A stretch of DNA of 64,000 nt from Candidatus Omnitrophota bacterium (GCA_041650805.1 JBAZKM010000010.1:25425-89424); one strand, 5' to 3'. Shown: positions 52,611 to 61,411, counted from the stretch's first letter. The notes: generated by a model from the letters alone, not told the origin. Numbers and translations: made by a program.

Positions 52611-53201
52611 ATGAGGAAGATAATGGCAGTAGCTGTAATAGCAGTGCTGGCGCTTGCGGTCACCACGCTGGCCCGGGCTGAAGATAAGGTGCTCTTCAGC
52701 TTCGAGAAAGACGCCCAGGGATGGGAGATCCCTGAGTGGGCCATCGAGCAGGAAGACCATGTGGCGAGGTCGGTAGAATCCTCGAAGGACGTGGCGAAGG
52801 AAGGGAAGGCATCGCTCAAGGTCATGTCCGAATTCCCCGGTAAAATATGGTCGGCCTCACTTGTCGAGGATTTCGAATACTTTGACTGGACGCCATATAA
52901 GGCCATATCGGCAGACGTCTACATACCGAAAGACGCGCCCGTGGGCCTTAAGGCAAAGCTGATATTGACGGTAGGCGAGGGCTGGAAGTTCACCGAGATG
53001 GCGCGTTCGGTAGCGCTTGTCCCCGGCGAGTGGGTCACTATTTCGGCAAATCTTATGCCGGGCAGCGAAGACTGGAAGAGGACCGTTGTAGACGACAACT
53101 TCAGAAAAGATGTGCGCAAGGTAGCGGTAAGGGTCGAATCCAACAAGAAGCCGGAATACAAAGGCCCGATATACGTCGACAACGTAAAGCTTGCAAAATA
53201 G
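52611..53201 (+). CDS. Secreted carbohydrate-binding-module-like protein (first copy)
   Basis: The 196-aa protein has a signal peptide (1-23, ending TLARAED) and a single beta-sandwich-like domain. The start SFEKDAQGWEIPEWA and the later DWTPYKAISADVYIPKDAP, LTVGEGWKFTE, PGEWVTISANL and IYVDNVKLAK fit galactose-binding-like modules such as CBM11/CBM27-type domains. The exact CBM family is not settled. No catalytic domain is attached. It is a paralogue of the protein at 54428, and the two flank a GH113 mannanase, so a helper role in binding mannan is likely by context. It has the best ribosome site nearby (GGAGG) and a possible regulator-controlled promoter with a structured leader. Confidence 0.8.
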   Translation: MRKIMAVAVIAVLALAVTTLARAEDKVLFSFEKDAQGWEIPEWAIEQEDHVARSVESSKDVAKEGKASLKVMSEFPGKIWSASLVEDFEYFDWTPYKAISADVYIPKDAPVGLKAKLILTVGEGWKFTEMARSVALVPGEWVTISANLMPGSEDWKRTVVDDNFRKDVRKVAVRVESNKKPEYKGPIYVDNVKLAK

Positions 53202-53229
53202 CATTATCTCAGCAGAGGATCAGTTTAAC

Positions 53230-53262
53230 CTACCCCGCGTCCTTACCCAGGGCGCGGGGTAG
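53230..53262 (+). terminator. GC-rich hairpin, probable terminator
   Basis: CTACCCCGCG (53230-53239) pairs exactly with CGCGGGGTAG (53253-53262), with three more possible pairs inside. The following bases are T-rich but not a clean T-run, so efficiency is uncertain. Confidence 0.65.
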
Positions 53263-53272
53263 TGGTTGTAGG

Positions 53273-53301
53273 TTGCGTTTGTAAGGATATCAGTATATAA
53301 T
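53273..53301 (+). promoter_or_regulatory. Promoter of the second GH113 gene
   Basis: TTGCGT (53273-53278) and TATAAT (53296-53301) are 17 bases apart. A small inverted repeat, ATCGC-N8-GCGAT (53306-53323), lies at the expected transcription start. Confidence 0.6.
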
Positions 53302-53347
53302 AATAATCGCAAAAAATAGCGATCCGACAAAAAGGAATGAGTCAAAG

Positions 53348-54418
53348 ATGAAAAAAGTAATGTTCGCTTCTCTTATATGCGCGGCAACCTGCCTGACCTT
53401 TATTACAAGCCGCCCTGCCTGGCCGGCGGATGGCCCTAAAGAGAAGACGGGATACGAATTTCAAAAAGGGATGTGCTACACCACGTGGAGCAAAGAGAGG
53501 TATTCTACCGGCGGGTCCGATGCTTCTTTAAGGGATCTGAAGAAGAACGGTGTCACATGGGTTGCCATACTTACCACCTGGTACCAGGAGAAGTGCTCCA
53601 CTACAGGTATATTCCCCACGGATAAGACCCCGAGCGACGCAAGCCTGATACACGCTATAAATACGGCGCATAAGGCCGGGATGAAGGTCATGTTGAAACC
53701 TCACCTCGATGTGATCGACCCGTCTGAAGGGACGTGGCGGGGTGAGATAGTCTGCATAAACGAATCCGACTGGCAGAAATGGTTCGAAAGTTACAGAGAT
53801 TTCATCCTTCACTACGCGAAGATAGCCCAGGAACATAAGGTCGAGATGTTCTGCATAGGGACGGAGCTTACCACCGTCAGCAGTGTACGCGAGGATATGT
53901 GGAGGGATGTTCTGATAAAGCCCGTCCGCGAAGCATATAAGGGCCCTCTTACCTATGCCGCCAATTGGAATGTCGAGTACCTGATCGTCAAATTCTGGGA
54001 TGCCCTGGACTATGTCGGTATCGATGCCTATTTCCCTCTCGTTGAAGATAAAGAAGTGCCCGTCTTCGAAGAGATAAAGAAGGCCTGGGAGCCATGGGTC
54101 AAAGAGATCGAAGAATTCCAGAAGAAGGTAAAAAAGCCCATCATATTCCCCGAGGCCGGTTACTGCTCAGCCGACGGCTCCGTAAAGACGCCGTGGGAAG
54201 AGATAGCAAAGGGCAGCGTGAATATGAGGCTGCAGGCAGAGGCCTATAAGGCCCTGATGGAGACGTTCTGGCCAAAAGAGTGGTTTTACGGGGTCTACTG
54301 GTGGAGATGGGGCACCGACATCCGTATGGGCGGGCCGCATAACAGGAGTTTCACCCCTCAAAACAAGACCGCACAGGTCCTTGTGCGACATTGGTATGAT
54401 AAACCTTCGCCGAGGTAA
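53348..54418 (+). CDS. Secreted GH113-type beta-mannanase (second)
   Basis: The 356-aa protein has a signal peptide (about 1-26, ending RPAWPAD) and consists of one TIM barrel. Family motifs in order: GMCYTTWSKERYS, WVAILTTWYQEK, AGMKVMLKPHLDVID, GTWRGEI, CIGTELTTVS with acid/base E173, LTYAANWNVEYLIVKFWDAL, VGIDAYFPL, FPEAGYCS with nucleophile E269, and GVYWWRWGTD. It lacks the discoidin-like domain of the homologue at 48514 and is closer to the minimal GH113 length. It probably cuts beta-1,4-mannan or glucomannan outside the cytosol. It is ten bases from the next carbohydrate-binding gene, so the two are likely co-transcribed. Confidence 0.9.
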   Translation: MKKVMFASLICAATCLTFITSRPAWPADGPKEKTGYEFQKGMCYTTWSKERYSTGGSDASLRDLKKNGVTWVAILTTWYQEKCSTTGIFPTDKTPSDASLIHAINTAHKAGMKVMLKPHLDVIDPSEGTWRGEIVCINESDWQKWFESYRDFILHYAKIAQEHKVEMFCIGTELTTVSSVREDMWRDVLIKPVREAYKGPLTYAANWNVEYLIVKFWDALDYVGIDAYFPLVEDKEVPVFEEIKKAWEPWVKEIEEFQKKVKKPIIFPEAGYCSADGSVKTPWEEIAKGSVNMRLQAEAYKALMETFWPKEWFYGVYWWRWGTDIRMGGPHNRSFTPQNKTAQVLVRHWYDKPSPR

Positions 54419-54427
54419 AAAAATTTT

Positions 54428-55021
54428 ATGAACATTCTAAGGATATTTTTTATTCTTTTATTAACGGTGTTGTTGTCCTGTACACGATCTTTCGCAAAAG
54501 AGTTCGTGATGTATAATTTCGAAAAGGATCCCCAGGGCTGGGAGATACCGAGCTGGGCTGCGGATAAGCAAGACCACGTGGTCAGGCAGATAGGCGTCTC
54601 GGAATTCCAGGCAAGCGAAGGGAAGTACGCTCTGGAGATGGAGGTCGATTTTACGTCAAACCCTCAGTGGGCCGGCGCTTATGTCGAGCGGCTCATAGAT
54701 GTGACGGATTGGAGCCCTTTCAAATATCTCTCCGTTGATATATTCCTGCCGAAAGAGGCGCCGAGGGGGCTTAGGGCAAAGATAATCCTTACTGTGGGAG
54801 ACGAGTGGAAATGGACCGAGATGAACAAATCCATCCCTCTTACGCCGGGCGAATGGACCATCATTAAGGTAGACCTCACGCCGGAAAGCATGAACTGGAG
54901 ACGTTTCATAACCGATGCGTTCAGGGCCGACGTCCGGAAGCTCGGTATAAGGGTAGAGTCGAACGGCAAGATCGCGTATAAGGGGCTCATCTATATAGAC
55001 AACGTAAAGTTGTCAGATTGA
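54428..55021 (+). CDS. Secreted carbohydrate-binding-module-like lipoprotein (second copy)
   Basis: The 197-aa protein is a clear paralogue of the one at 52611: YNFEKDPQGWEIPSWA, DWSPFKYLSVDIFLPKEAP, LTVGDEWKWTE, PGEWTIIKVDL and IYIDNVKLSD align in order. The N-terminal hydrophobic stretch ends VLLSCTRS, which fits a lipobox, so this copy may be membrane-anchored while the first is soluble. The start has no clear ribosome site and lies ten bases after the GH113 stop, suggesting coupled translation. The gene is followed by a palindromic repeat. Confidence 0.8.
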   Translation: MNILRIFFILLLTVLLSCTRSFAKEFVMYNFEKDPQGWEIPSWAADKQDHVVRQIGVSEFQASEGKYALEMEVDFTSNPQWAGAYVERLIDVTDWSPFKYLSVDIFLPKEAPRGLRAKIILTVGDEWKWTEMNKSIPLTPGEWTIIKVDLTPESMNWRRFITDAFRADVRKLGIRVESNGKIAYKGLIYIDNVKLSD

Positions 55022-55025
55022 ATTG

Positions 55026-55113
55026 AGCTATCAGCTGTCAGCTCTCAGCTTTCAGCAAAAAACTTAAAAGCTGAAGACTGATAGCTGATGACTGAAAGCT
55101 GAACTAGGAGTTG
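55026..55113 (+). repeat. AGCTGAAAGC-type palindromic repeat with TAGGAGTTG tail
   Basis: CTATCAGCTGTCAGCTCTC and TTTCAGC copies face AGCTGAAGACTGATAGC and GACTGAAAGCTGAAC, giving a long imperfect stem-loop. The right end continues as TAGGAGTTG, joining two repeat types in one tract. Confidence 0.75.
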
Positions 55114-55123
55114 CGCGAAGGTC

Positions 55124-57496
55124 ATGAAGTACGGCTATTTTGACAATAAGGCGAGGGAATTCGTGATAACGCGGCCGGACACTCCGACACCATGGATAAA
55201 CTATCTGGGCTGCGACGAGTATTGCGCGCTCATCTCAAATACGGCCGGAGGATACAGTTTTCACCGCGACCCCAGGGATAGACGCATCACCCGTTACCGC
55301 TACAACAATGTCCCGGTGGACAGGCCCGGCCGATATATATATCTGCGCGATGAGAAATCCGGCGATTGCTGGTCCGCCACCTGGCAACCCGTCCTCAAAG
55401 CCCACAGCCCAAAGCCCACAGCCCAAAGCCATAGCTATGAATGCCGCCACGGCATGGGGTATACCGTTATAAAGTCGAAATACGGCGGGATATCAACGGA
55501 AGCAACGTATTTCGTTCCCGTCGGAGAAAATCTCGAATTCTGGGCGCTCGAGGTAAAGAACGATTCGAATAAGGCCCGCACCATAAAACTCTTCACCTAC
55601 CTCGAATTCTGCCTGTGGCACGCAGAGATGGACATGACCGATTTCCAGTACACGCTCAATATCGCCAGCGCCGTGAATGAAGGCAACCTGATATTCCACC
55701 AGACGGGCTACGCCCCGGGATCGGGCAGATACGGCATCGCATATTTCGGCTGCAATAGGAATATTTCGGGATATGACTGTGACAGGGAGACGTTCATAGG
55801 GAAATACCGTTCTGAGTCCAACCCCATTGCCGTCGAAAGAGGGAGGTCCTTCAACTCCGTAGCTTCAGGCGGTAACCCGATAGCGAGCGTCTCGCTCAAT
55901 GTCACCCTGAAACCGGGCGAATCCAAGGATATCGTCTTCACGCTCGGTGTCGCTCAGACGAAGGGAGAGGCGAAGGAGGCGCATAAAAAGTACCTGGATG
56001 AGAAGGCGGTCTATAGGAAGCTAGATGAACTTAAATCTTACTGGGGCGAGTACCTCGGCCATTACCAGGCGGATACTCCCGATGAAGAGGTCAATTCCAT
56101 GGCAAGCACCTGGAACCAATACCAGTGCCGCACCACTTTCAACTGGTCGCGGTTCGCCTCCTATTATGAGGCGGGCATAGGCCGCGGGATGGGATTCAGG
56201 GATTCGAACCAGGATACGCTGGGCGTGCTGCATGCCATACCCGAAAGGGTCAAGGCGCGCATCATGGAGTTGGCGTCGAACCAGTTCAGGAACGGATCTT
56301 CGTACCACAAATTCTTCCCGCTGACAAAGACGGGCGAAAAGGGCGGGTATTCCGATGATCCGCTATGGCTCATCATGTCGACGGCGGCGTACATAAAAGA
56401 GACCGGCGATATCCGTTTCCTCAAAGAGAAGGTCAAATTCATCGACGGCGAACCGGCGCCCATGTATGAGCACCTCAGGAAGGCGATCGATTTCGTATTG
56501 AGCGAGAAAGGGCCCCGGGGATTCGTCCTGATGAGGTTTGCCGACTGGAACGACTGCCTGAACCTCGGCGCAGACAACGAGACGGCGGAGACGACCTGGG
56601 TGCCGCAGCTCCTCTATATGGAGATACAGGAGTTCCTCACCATGGCAAAATTCCTCGACATGGCGGACGACCACGAAAAATATTCGGAGCTTGCCGCCAG
56701 GATAAAGGAGAATTTCAATAATAAGGCATGGGACGGCAAGTGGTACATAAGGGGCATCGATAAGTACGGGAAGGCCGTCGGTTCTGCGAAGTGCAAAGAG
56801 GGCGGTAAGATAGACCTGCTGCCCCAGGCATGGGCTGTTATGAGCGGGATAGGCGACGATGCCAGGAAGAAGATGTGCATGGATATGCTGAAGAAGCATC
56901 TCGATACCGAATATGGTATCATGCTTATGACTCCCCCGTATACGGAGTATGATGAGAAGCTGGGCGCGGTGACTACATTCGCCCCGGGGCTCAAGGAGAA
57001 CGGCGGCATATTCTGCCATTCCAATCCCTGGGCCATGATAGCAGAAACGATACTCGGCCGGGGTGACATAGCGTTCAAATATTATAAGACGATATTGCCT
57101 CCAACAAAGAACAGGATCGCCGATGTGCACCTGACGGAATGTTATGTATATTCGCAGTTCATCACAGGGAAAGATAACCCGAACTTCGGGCGCGCGCGCA
57201 ATTCCTGGCTCACCGGGACTGCCGCGTGGAACTTCGTCGCCATCTCCCAATATATACTGGGGGTGAGGCCGGATTATAACGGTCTCGTCATAGACCCCTG
57301 CATCCCGAAAGGGTGGAAGTCGTTTACCGTGCGCAGGGTCTTCAGGGGCGCCACCTATGATATAACTGTGCGCAACCCCGGAAATGTGAATAAGGGCATC
57401 AGATCATTAAAGGCGGACGGCATAAAGATAGAGGGGAATGTCGTACCCGTATTTAAAGATAAGAAGGTTCATAAAGTGGAAGCGATAATGGGATAG
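55124..57496 (+). CDS. GH94 cellobiose-phosphorylase-type enzyme
   Basis: The 790-aa cytosolic protein is close to the usual family length. It has the N-terminal beta-sandwich opening MKYGYFDNKAREFVITRP, PWINYLG and LISNTAGGYSFHRDP, then the (alpha/alpha)6 barrel with GIGRGMGFRDSNQDTLG, MRFADWNDCLNLG (general acid D477), GGIFCHSNPWAM and a C-terminal RVFRGATYDITV. GH94 enzymes split beta-glucosides such as cellobiose with phosphate to give alpha-glucose-1-P. Glucomannan-derived beta-1,4-glucosyl ends would be a fitting substrate. A run of about eight to ten extra residues (near 92-101, KAHSPKPTAQ) comes from a 14-base tandem repeat inserted in frame. A GAAGG precedes the start. Confidence 0.92.
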   Translation: MKYGYFDNKAREFVITRPDTPTPWINYLGCDEYCALISNTAGGYSFHRDPRDRRITRYRYNNVPVDRPGRYIYLRDEKSGDCWSATWQPVLKAHSPKPTAQSHSYECRHGMGYTVIKSKYGGISTEATYFVPVGENLEFWALEVKNDSNKARTIKLFTYLEFCLWHAEMDMTDFQYTLNIASAVNEGNLIFHQTGYAPGSGRYGIAYFGCNRNISGYDCDRETFIGKYRSESNPIAVERGRSFNSVASGGNPIASVSLNVTLKPGESKDIVFTLGVAQTKGEAKEAHKKYLDEKAVYRKLDELKSYWGEYLGHYQADTPDEEVNSMASTWNQYQCRTTFNWSRFASYYEAGIGRGMGFRDSNQDTLGVLHAIPERVKARIMELASNQFRNGSSYHKFFPLTKTGEKGGYSDDPLWLIMSTAAYIKETGDIRFLKEKVKFIDGEPAPMYEHLRKAIDFVLSEKGPRGFVLMRFADWNDCLNLGADNETAETTWVPQLLYMEIQEFLTMAKFLDMADDHEKYSELAARIKENFNNKAWDGKWYIRGIDKYGKAVGSAKCKEGGKIDLLPQAWAVMSGIGDDARKKMCMDMLKKHLDTEYGIMLMTPPYTEYDEKLGAVTTFAPGLKENGGIFCHSNPWAMIAETILGRGDIAFKYYKTILPPTKNRIADVHLTECYVYSQFITGKDNPNFGRARNSWLTGTAAWNFVAISQYILGVRPDYNGLVIDPCIPKGWKSFTVRRVFRGATYDITVRNPGNVNKGIRSLKADGIKIEGNVVPVFKDKKVHKVEAIMG
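55397..55430 (+). repeat. 14-base tandem repeat inside the GH94 gene
   Basis: AAAGCCCACAGCCC occurs twice in tandem and is followed by AAAGCC. It encodes Lys-Ala-His-Ser-Pro-Lys-Pro-Thr-Ala-Gln between two conserved family segments. Confidence 0.85.
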
Positions 57497-57533
57497 TTGA
57501 GCTGGGAGTTAGGAGTTGGGGGGTTAGGAGTTA
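57497..57533 (+). repeat. TTAGGAGTT-type repeat
   Basis: GAGCTGGGAGTTAGGAGTTG and GGGTTAGGAGTT lie directly after the GH94 stop codon, as in the tracts at 39731 and 50928. Confidence 0.65.
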
Positions 57534-57560
57534 AAATAAAGAAAGGAGCGGGCAGTAGAA

Positions 57561-58700
57561 ATGGCTGAATTACCATTTATTTCAATAATAAACCCTATAC
57601 GGAATGTCGAAAGGACGCTTGAGACGAATTTGAAGTATCTTCTGGATATCGATTATCCGAAAGATAGGATGGAGATCGTCTTCGGGGACGGCGGCTCTAC
57701 CGACAAGACGATAGATATCATAAGGGAATGGCAGAAGAAGTACGGGCTCATAAAATTGGTGATAGTGCCGAATTCGAAGTCGCCGGGCGAGGCGAGAAAT
57801 GCCGCGCTGAAGATGGCAAAGGGTGATTATATATTGTTCACGGACGGCGACTGTGCTCCTAGAAAAGATTGGGCGCGGAAGATGCTCGACCCGTTCTTCA
57901 GGGACCCGTCCATAGGCATGGTCGGGGGGGAGATACATACGCTGAGGACCGATCCCGATAACGACGTCGAGGCGTACTGCGAACAGACGAAGTTCCTGAC
58001 GGTGGCCGGCAGATGCCTTATGACAGAGGAAGGATACTATCCGTCGATAGAAAAAGACCTGCCGCACGAGGTTAACGGCAATATACACAGCCCCTTCTTC
58101 GCTACGGCAAACGCCGCGGTGAGCAAAAAGGCGGCGGACGCCATAGGGAGGGAGTTCTGGCACGAGATCACCAGCGAGGACGTGGACTTCTCGCTTCGCA
58201 TACTGAAGGCCGGATTCAAGCTGTATTATAAGCCTTCGGCCATAGTAGACCACATGCACAGGGTCACGCTGGCGGCGTACTGCAAGCAGCTATACGGCTA
58301 CGGCTTCGGCCATCCGCTCGCGGTAAAGAAACACGCCAAGAACGTCATCGAGATACAGTTCCAGTATACGCCCAGGTACATCACGATAGTCATGCCGTTC
58401 TGGATGCAGGCGATAATCTATATCGGTGATTTCCATTTCATGCATCTCTTCGGTATCGCGTTCCTGGTAAACCTGGTACAGACGCTCGTCAGCGGGACGA
58501 TGACGGTGTGGTTCCCCATATGGGGAGGCCTGTTCATCTCTTTCCTGTATAAGTACTTCAAGCCCATGCTGAAACTCGTACCGAGGAGCAAGTTCCTCAC
58601 ATGGGCCAGGATACGTTACGTTTCGAACTGGGCGCTTATGCGCGGCGGATTTAAAGGCGCCAAGACGTTCGGCGTAATATATCTTGAGTCGAGCTGGTAA
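57561..58700 (+). CDS. Family 2 glycosyltransferase, membrane-associated
   Basis: The 379-aa protein has a GT-A domain (1-240): ISIINPIRNVERTL, IVFGDGGSTDKT, SPGEARNAALK, the metal-binding FTDGDCA (DxD type) and ITSEDVDFSLRILKAG near the acceptor site. Two or three hydrophobic helices follow at about 275-340 (WMQAIIYIGDFHFMHLFGIAFL and WFPIWGGLFISFL). This fits an inner-membrane enzyme that adds sugar to a lipid or polysaccharide acceptor. The substrate is not known. It has a good AAGGAG ribosome site and lies between catabolic genes, 26 bases before the ROK gene. Confidence 0.88.
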   Translation: MAELPFISIINPIRNVERTLETNLKYLLDIDYPKDRMEIVFGDGGSTDKTIDIIREWQKKYGLIKLVIVPNSKSPGEARNAALKMAKGDYILFTDGDCAPRKDWARKMLDPFFRDPSIGMVGGEIHTLRTDPDNDVEAYCEQTKFLTVAGRCLMTEEGYYPSIEKDLPHEVNGNIHSPFFATANAAVSKKAADAIGREFWHEITSEDVDFSLRILKAGFKLYYKPSAIVDHMHRVTLAAYCKQLYGYGFGHPLAVKKHAKNVIEIQFQYTPRYITIVMPFWMQAIIYIGDFHFMHLFGIAFLVNLVQTLVSGTMTVWFPIWGGLFISFLYKYFKPMLKLVPRSKFLTWARIRYVSNWALMRGGFKGAKTFGVIYLESSW

Positions 58701-58726
58701 CGATAAGTAAAATTCGGAGGCGTGTC

Positions 58727-59986
58727 ATGGCGTTTAAAGATGATATCTTGCGAAGTGACCGTTTTACCGAGAAGGAACGACGAAACCTGGCCATCCTCGA
58801 TATCATAAGGCGCAAGAGAGAGGTCTCGAGGGCCGAGATATCGAAGATAACCCACCTCAACATAGTCACGATATCTAATTACGTCGATGACTACATCTCC
58901 AAAACGCTCGTACTGGAGAAAGGGCTCGATGTCTCTACGGGGGGACGCAGGCCGGAGCTCCTCGAGTTGAACGCAAAGTACGGTTACGCCATGGGCATCG
59001 ATCTGGGGGCCCCTCATATTACGGAGGATTCCTGTGTCTGCGGGGTCATACTCGATGTCTCCGGAAAGATAGTGGCGAGGGCGAAGCGGAAGAAGGAGAG
59101 AGAGCCGCAGGACCGGCTCATCGAAAAGGTTAAGGACCTTGCTCAGGAGCTCCTGAGCGTATCCAAGATACAGGCAGCTAAAATAAAGGGTATAGGCATC
59201 GGCATATGGGGGGTCCTGGACAGGCATAAAGGGACAGTCCGCTACGCCGTTGAAACGGGAGAGGTCTTCAGCTATACGACGCTCCAATCGGTCCTCGAAA
59301 GGGAGTTCGAGGTCCCGACCCTTGTCGAGCACGACGCTACTGCGGGTGCGCTCGGCGAGAAGTGGGTCGGGTTGGGGCTTGCGTCGGAAGCGGAGAACAT
59401 CCTCTATATATGTTCCGATTCCAGCTGCGGCATGATACTGAACGGCGAGATATATTACGGCGCGTCCAAAAGCGCCGGCGAGCTTAACCTGAACCCTCCG
59501 ATCCCCGACTCAAAAGAGGAGACGTGCTGGTCCAAGTATGATCATGGGTGCGGTTTCAGGTCGCGCGGCATAGACCTCGGCATACAGTCGCGCGCAATGG
59601 CCTATTTTGAAAAGAACAGGTCTTCGGATTCCAGGATACTGGCGCTGGCGAAGAACGATCCGTCCAATATAACGCTTGGCATGGTCATAGAGGCGTCTAA
59701 ATCGAACGATAAGGTGGCCAGGGAGCTTCTCGTCGAAGCGGGAAATTACCTGGGTTTGAAGATATCGTTCCTGGTAAACTTGTTCAACCCGGATGCGGTA
59801 GTGATAGGCAGGGGCATCGAGCGGTGCGGGGAGATATTCATCAGTGCCGTGAGGGTCAGCATAAAGAAGTGGGCATACGAAGAGTCGCTCAAGATAGCGA
59901 AGGTCGTGCCTACGAGTTTAGGCGAAGATTCCATAGCGTGCGGGGCCTCGGCGCTGGTCATGCAGCAGGTATTTGCGAGAATATAA
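58727..59986 (+). CDS. ROK-family transcriptional regulator
   Basis: The 419-aa protein has an N-terminal winged helix-turn-helix (about 22-75: SRAEISKITHLNIVTISNYVDDYI, cut here only for position) and a ROK sugar-kinase-like domain (about 90-415). Visible ROK motifs are GIDLGAP, GIGIWGVLD, LVEHDATAGALGEKW and VNLFNPDAVVIGRGIER. The usual cysteine-rich zinc motif after the GE..H segment is altered: CWSKYDHGCGFRSRG has only two cysteines. ROK repressors sense free or phosphorylated sugars, and this one is a candidate regulator of the glycan genes around it. A GGAGG ribosome site precedes the ATG. Confidence 0.9.
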   Translation: MAFKDDILRSDRFTEKERRNLAILDIIRRKREVSRAEISKITHLNIVTISNYVDDYISKTLVLEKGLDVSTGGRRPELLELNAKYGYAMGIDLGAPHITEDSCVCGVILDVSGKIVARAKRKKEREPQDRLIEKVKDLAQELLSVSKIQAAKIKGIGIGIWGVLDRHKGTVRYAVETGEVFSYTTLQSVLEREFEVPTLVEHDATAGALGEKWVGLGLASEAENILYICSDSSCGMILNGEIYYGASKSAGELNLNPPIPDSKEETCWSKYDHGCGFRSRGIDLGIQSRAMAYFEKNRSSDSRILALAKNDPSNITLGMVIEASKSNDKVARELLVEAGNYLGLKISFLVNLFNPDAVVIGRGIERCGEIFISAVRVSIKKWAYEESLKIAKVVPTSLGEDSIACGASALVMQQVFARI

Positions 59987-60012
59987 TTAGTCCATAGTTA
60001 AAATAAAAGAAA

Positions 60013-61242
60013 ATGAAAAGATTCTTAGTAATTTCAGCGGTATGTTTTCTTTTGTTAAACGGATGCGCAAAGAAGGAATCTGCCACTGCGAAGAAAGAAA
60101 TTGGGATCGTGATGTGGCTTATCGGCTCAGAAGACCAGGCGCTGACGATAAGAGAGCTGGCCGAAGAGTTTTATAAAAAGACCGGTATAAGGGTAAGGTG
60201 CGATGCCATATCATGGGGTAACGCGCACTCTAAGTATCTCACGTCGATAGCGGGAGGCGTCGCGCCCGATATAGGGACTATGGGGCTCACCTGGGGGGCC
60301 GAGTTCGGCAGCCTCGGCTCCATGGTCGATCTTCAAAAGGCCTATCCCGGCGAAGTGAATGGTATAAAAGGATCTGTATTTCCCGGCCTGTGGGGTGCCA
60401 TAGAGTATAGAGGCAAGGTCTACGGCATACCGTTCGATATGACCGAATATGTAATGTACTACCGGACCGATATGGTCCGGGAGGTCCCGCAGGACTGGAA
60501 TGGACTTACGGCGCTTCTTGACGAGCTCAATAAGAGCGGAAAGGGCATGATCTTCGATTGGGGCTCATTGAGCTGGATAGGGTATTCGCCTTTTTTATGG
60601 CAGGCAGGCGGGGATTACTACAGCGAAGATCATTCCAGGGTCACGGTGGATTCTCCCGAAGCGGTGAGCGCGATAAAGTTTTTTTCGGAACTCTACCTGA
60701 ATCATGGTGTACCCAAGACGAAGATCCCGCTTGAGCAGGGTATGAGGACCGGCGATTTCCCGATAGCCATATCCGGTAACTGGAAGATAAGCGACCTTCA
60801 TCTTTCGGCTCCCGAGATAGCCGGCAGATGGGCCATAGCCACTCTCCCCAAAGGTCCTACGGGCAAGGGTACCGCATTCATAGGCGGCAGGATAATGGGC
60901 ATATTTGAGCAGTCCAGGAACAGAGCGGCCGCATGGGAATTCATAAAGTTCCTCTTCAGCCCTGAGATACAGGCAAGGCTATACGAAGCGGCGCTGGCCA
61001 AACAGGATACATATCTGCCTCCCAGCATCAATGGCTGGGAGATGATCAATATGGATCCGCAATTTAAGAAAGTGCTGGTATCGCAGGCCTATGACGCCAA
61101 GGGGCCGCCGGCCGTCGTAAACTGGGACTCATGCTCGAAATACGTAGATGAGGCGATACAAAAAATTATTTTGCGATCGGCGGACCCCAAGAAAGAATTG
61201 GAGAGGGCAAAACAGGAGATGGAGAGGGTCAGCAAACGGTAG
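60013..61242 (+). CDS. Sugar ABC transporter solute-binding lipoprotein
   Basis: The 409-aa protein has a lipoprotein signal with lipobox LLNGC at about 15-19. It belongs to the family 1 solute-binding group: IGIVMWLIGSEDQALTIREL, EFYKKTGIRVRC, SIAGGVAPDIGTMGL, then WEFIKFLFSPEIQARLYE near the end. It would deliver an oligosaccharide to the MalF/MalG-type permeases at 41650 and 47634. It lies 26 bases after the ROK gene and may be regulated by it. No clear ribosome site is seen (AAAAGAAA). Confidence 0.92.
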   Translation: MKRFLVISAVCFLLLNGCAKKESATAKKEIGIVMWLIGSEDQALTIRELAEEFYKKTGIRVRCDAISWGNAHSKYLTSIAGGVAPDIGTMGLTWGAEFGSLGSMVDLQKAYPGEVNGIKGSVFPGLWGAIEYRGKVYGIPFDMTEYVMYYRTDMVREVPQDWNGLTALLDELNKSGKGMIFDWGSLSWIGYSPFLWQAGGDYYSEDHSRVTVDSPEAVSAIKFFSELYLNHGVPKTKIPLEQGMRTGDFPIAISGNWKISDLHLSAPEIAGRWAIATLPKGPTGKGTAFIGGRIMGIFEQSRNRAAAWEFIKFLFSPEIQARLYEAALAKQDTYLPPSINGWEMINMDPQFKKVLVSQAYDAKGPPAVVNWDSCSKYVDEAIQKIILRSADPKKELERAKQEMERVSKR

Positions 61243-61383
61243 AAGCAGGACCCGTAATAGATAGAATACTTTGATAGCCCACCGTCCTTATTTATATCTA
61301 TAGTCATTCCCGTGTCGAACTAATAAAATATCAGAGAGGATCGGGAGTACATGTTAAATCACAAAAAAGTTACTTAATTTCCA

Positions 61384-61411
61384 TTGACAATCCGCCAGGA
61401 TGTGGTATTAA
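61384..61411 (+). promoter_or_regulatory. Promoter of the YD-repeat gene
   Basis: TTGACA (61384-61389) is 16 bases from TATTAA (61406-61411), with an extended TGn motif at 61403-61405. The start codon is 66 bases further on. Confidence 0.7.

Noticed and set aside
50201..57533. CRISPR array among the short repeats
   Set aside because: The repeats are degenerate, with no regular spacers and no cas genes.
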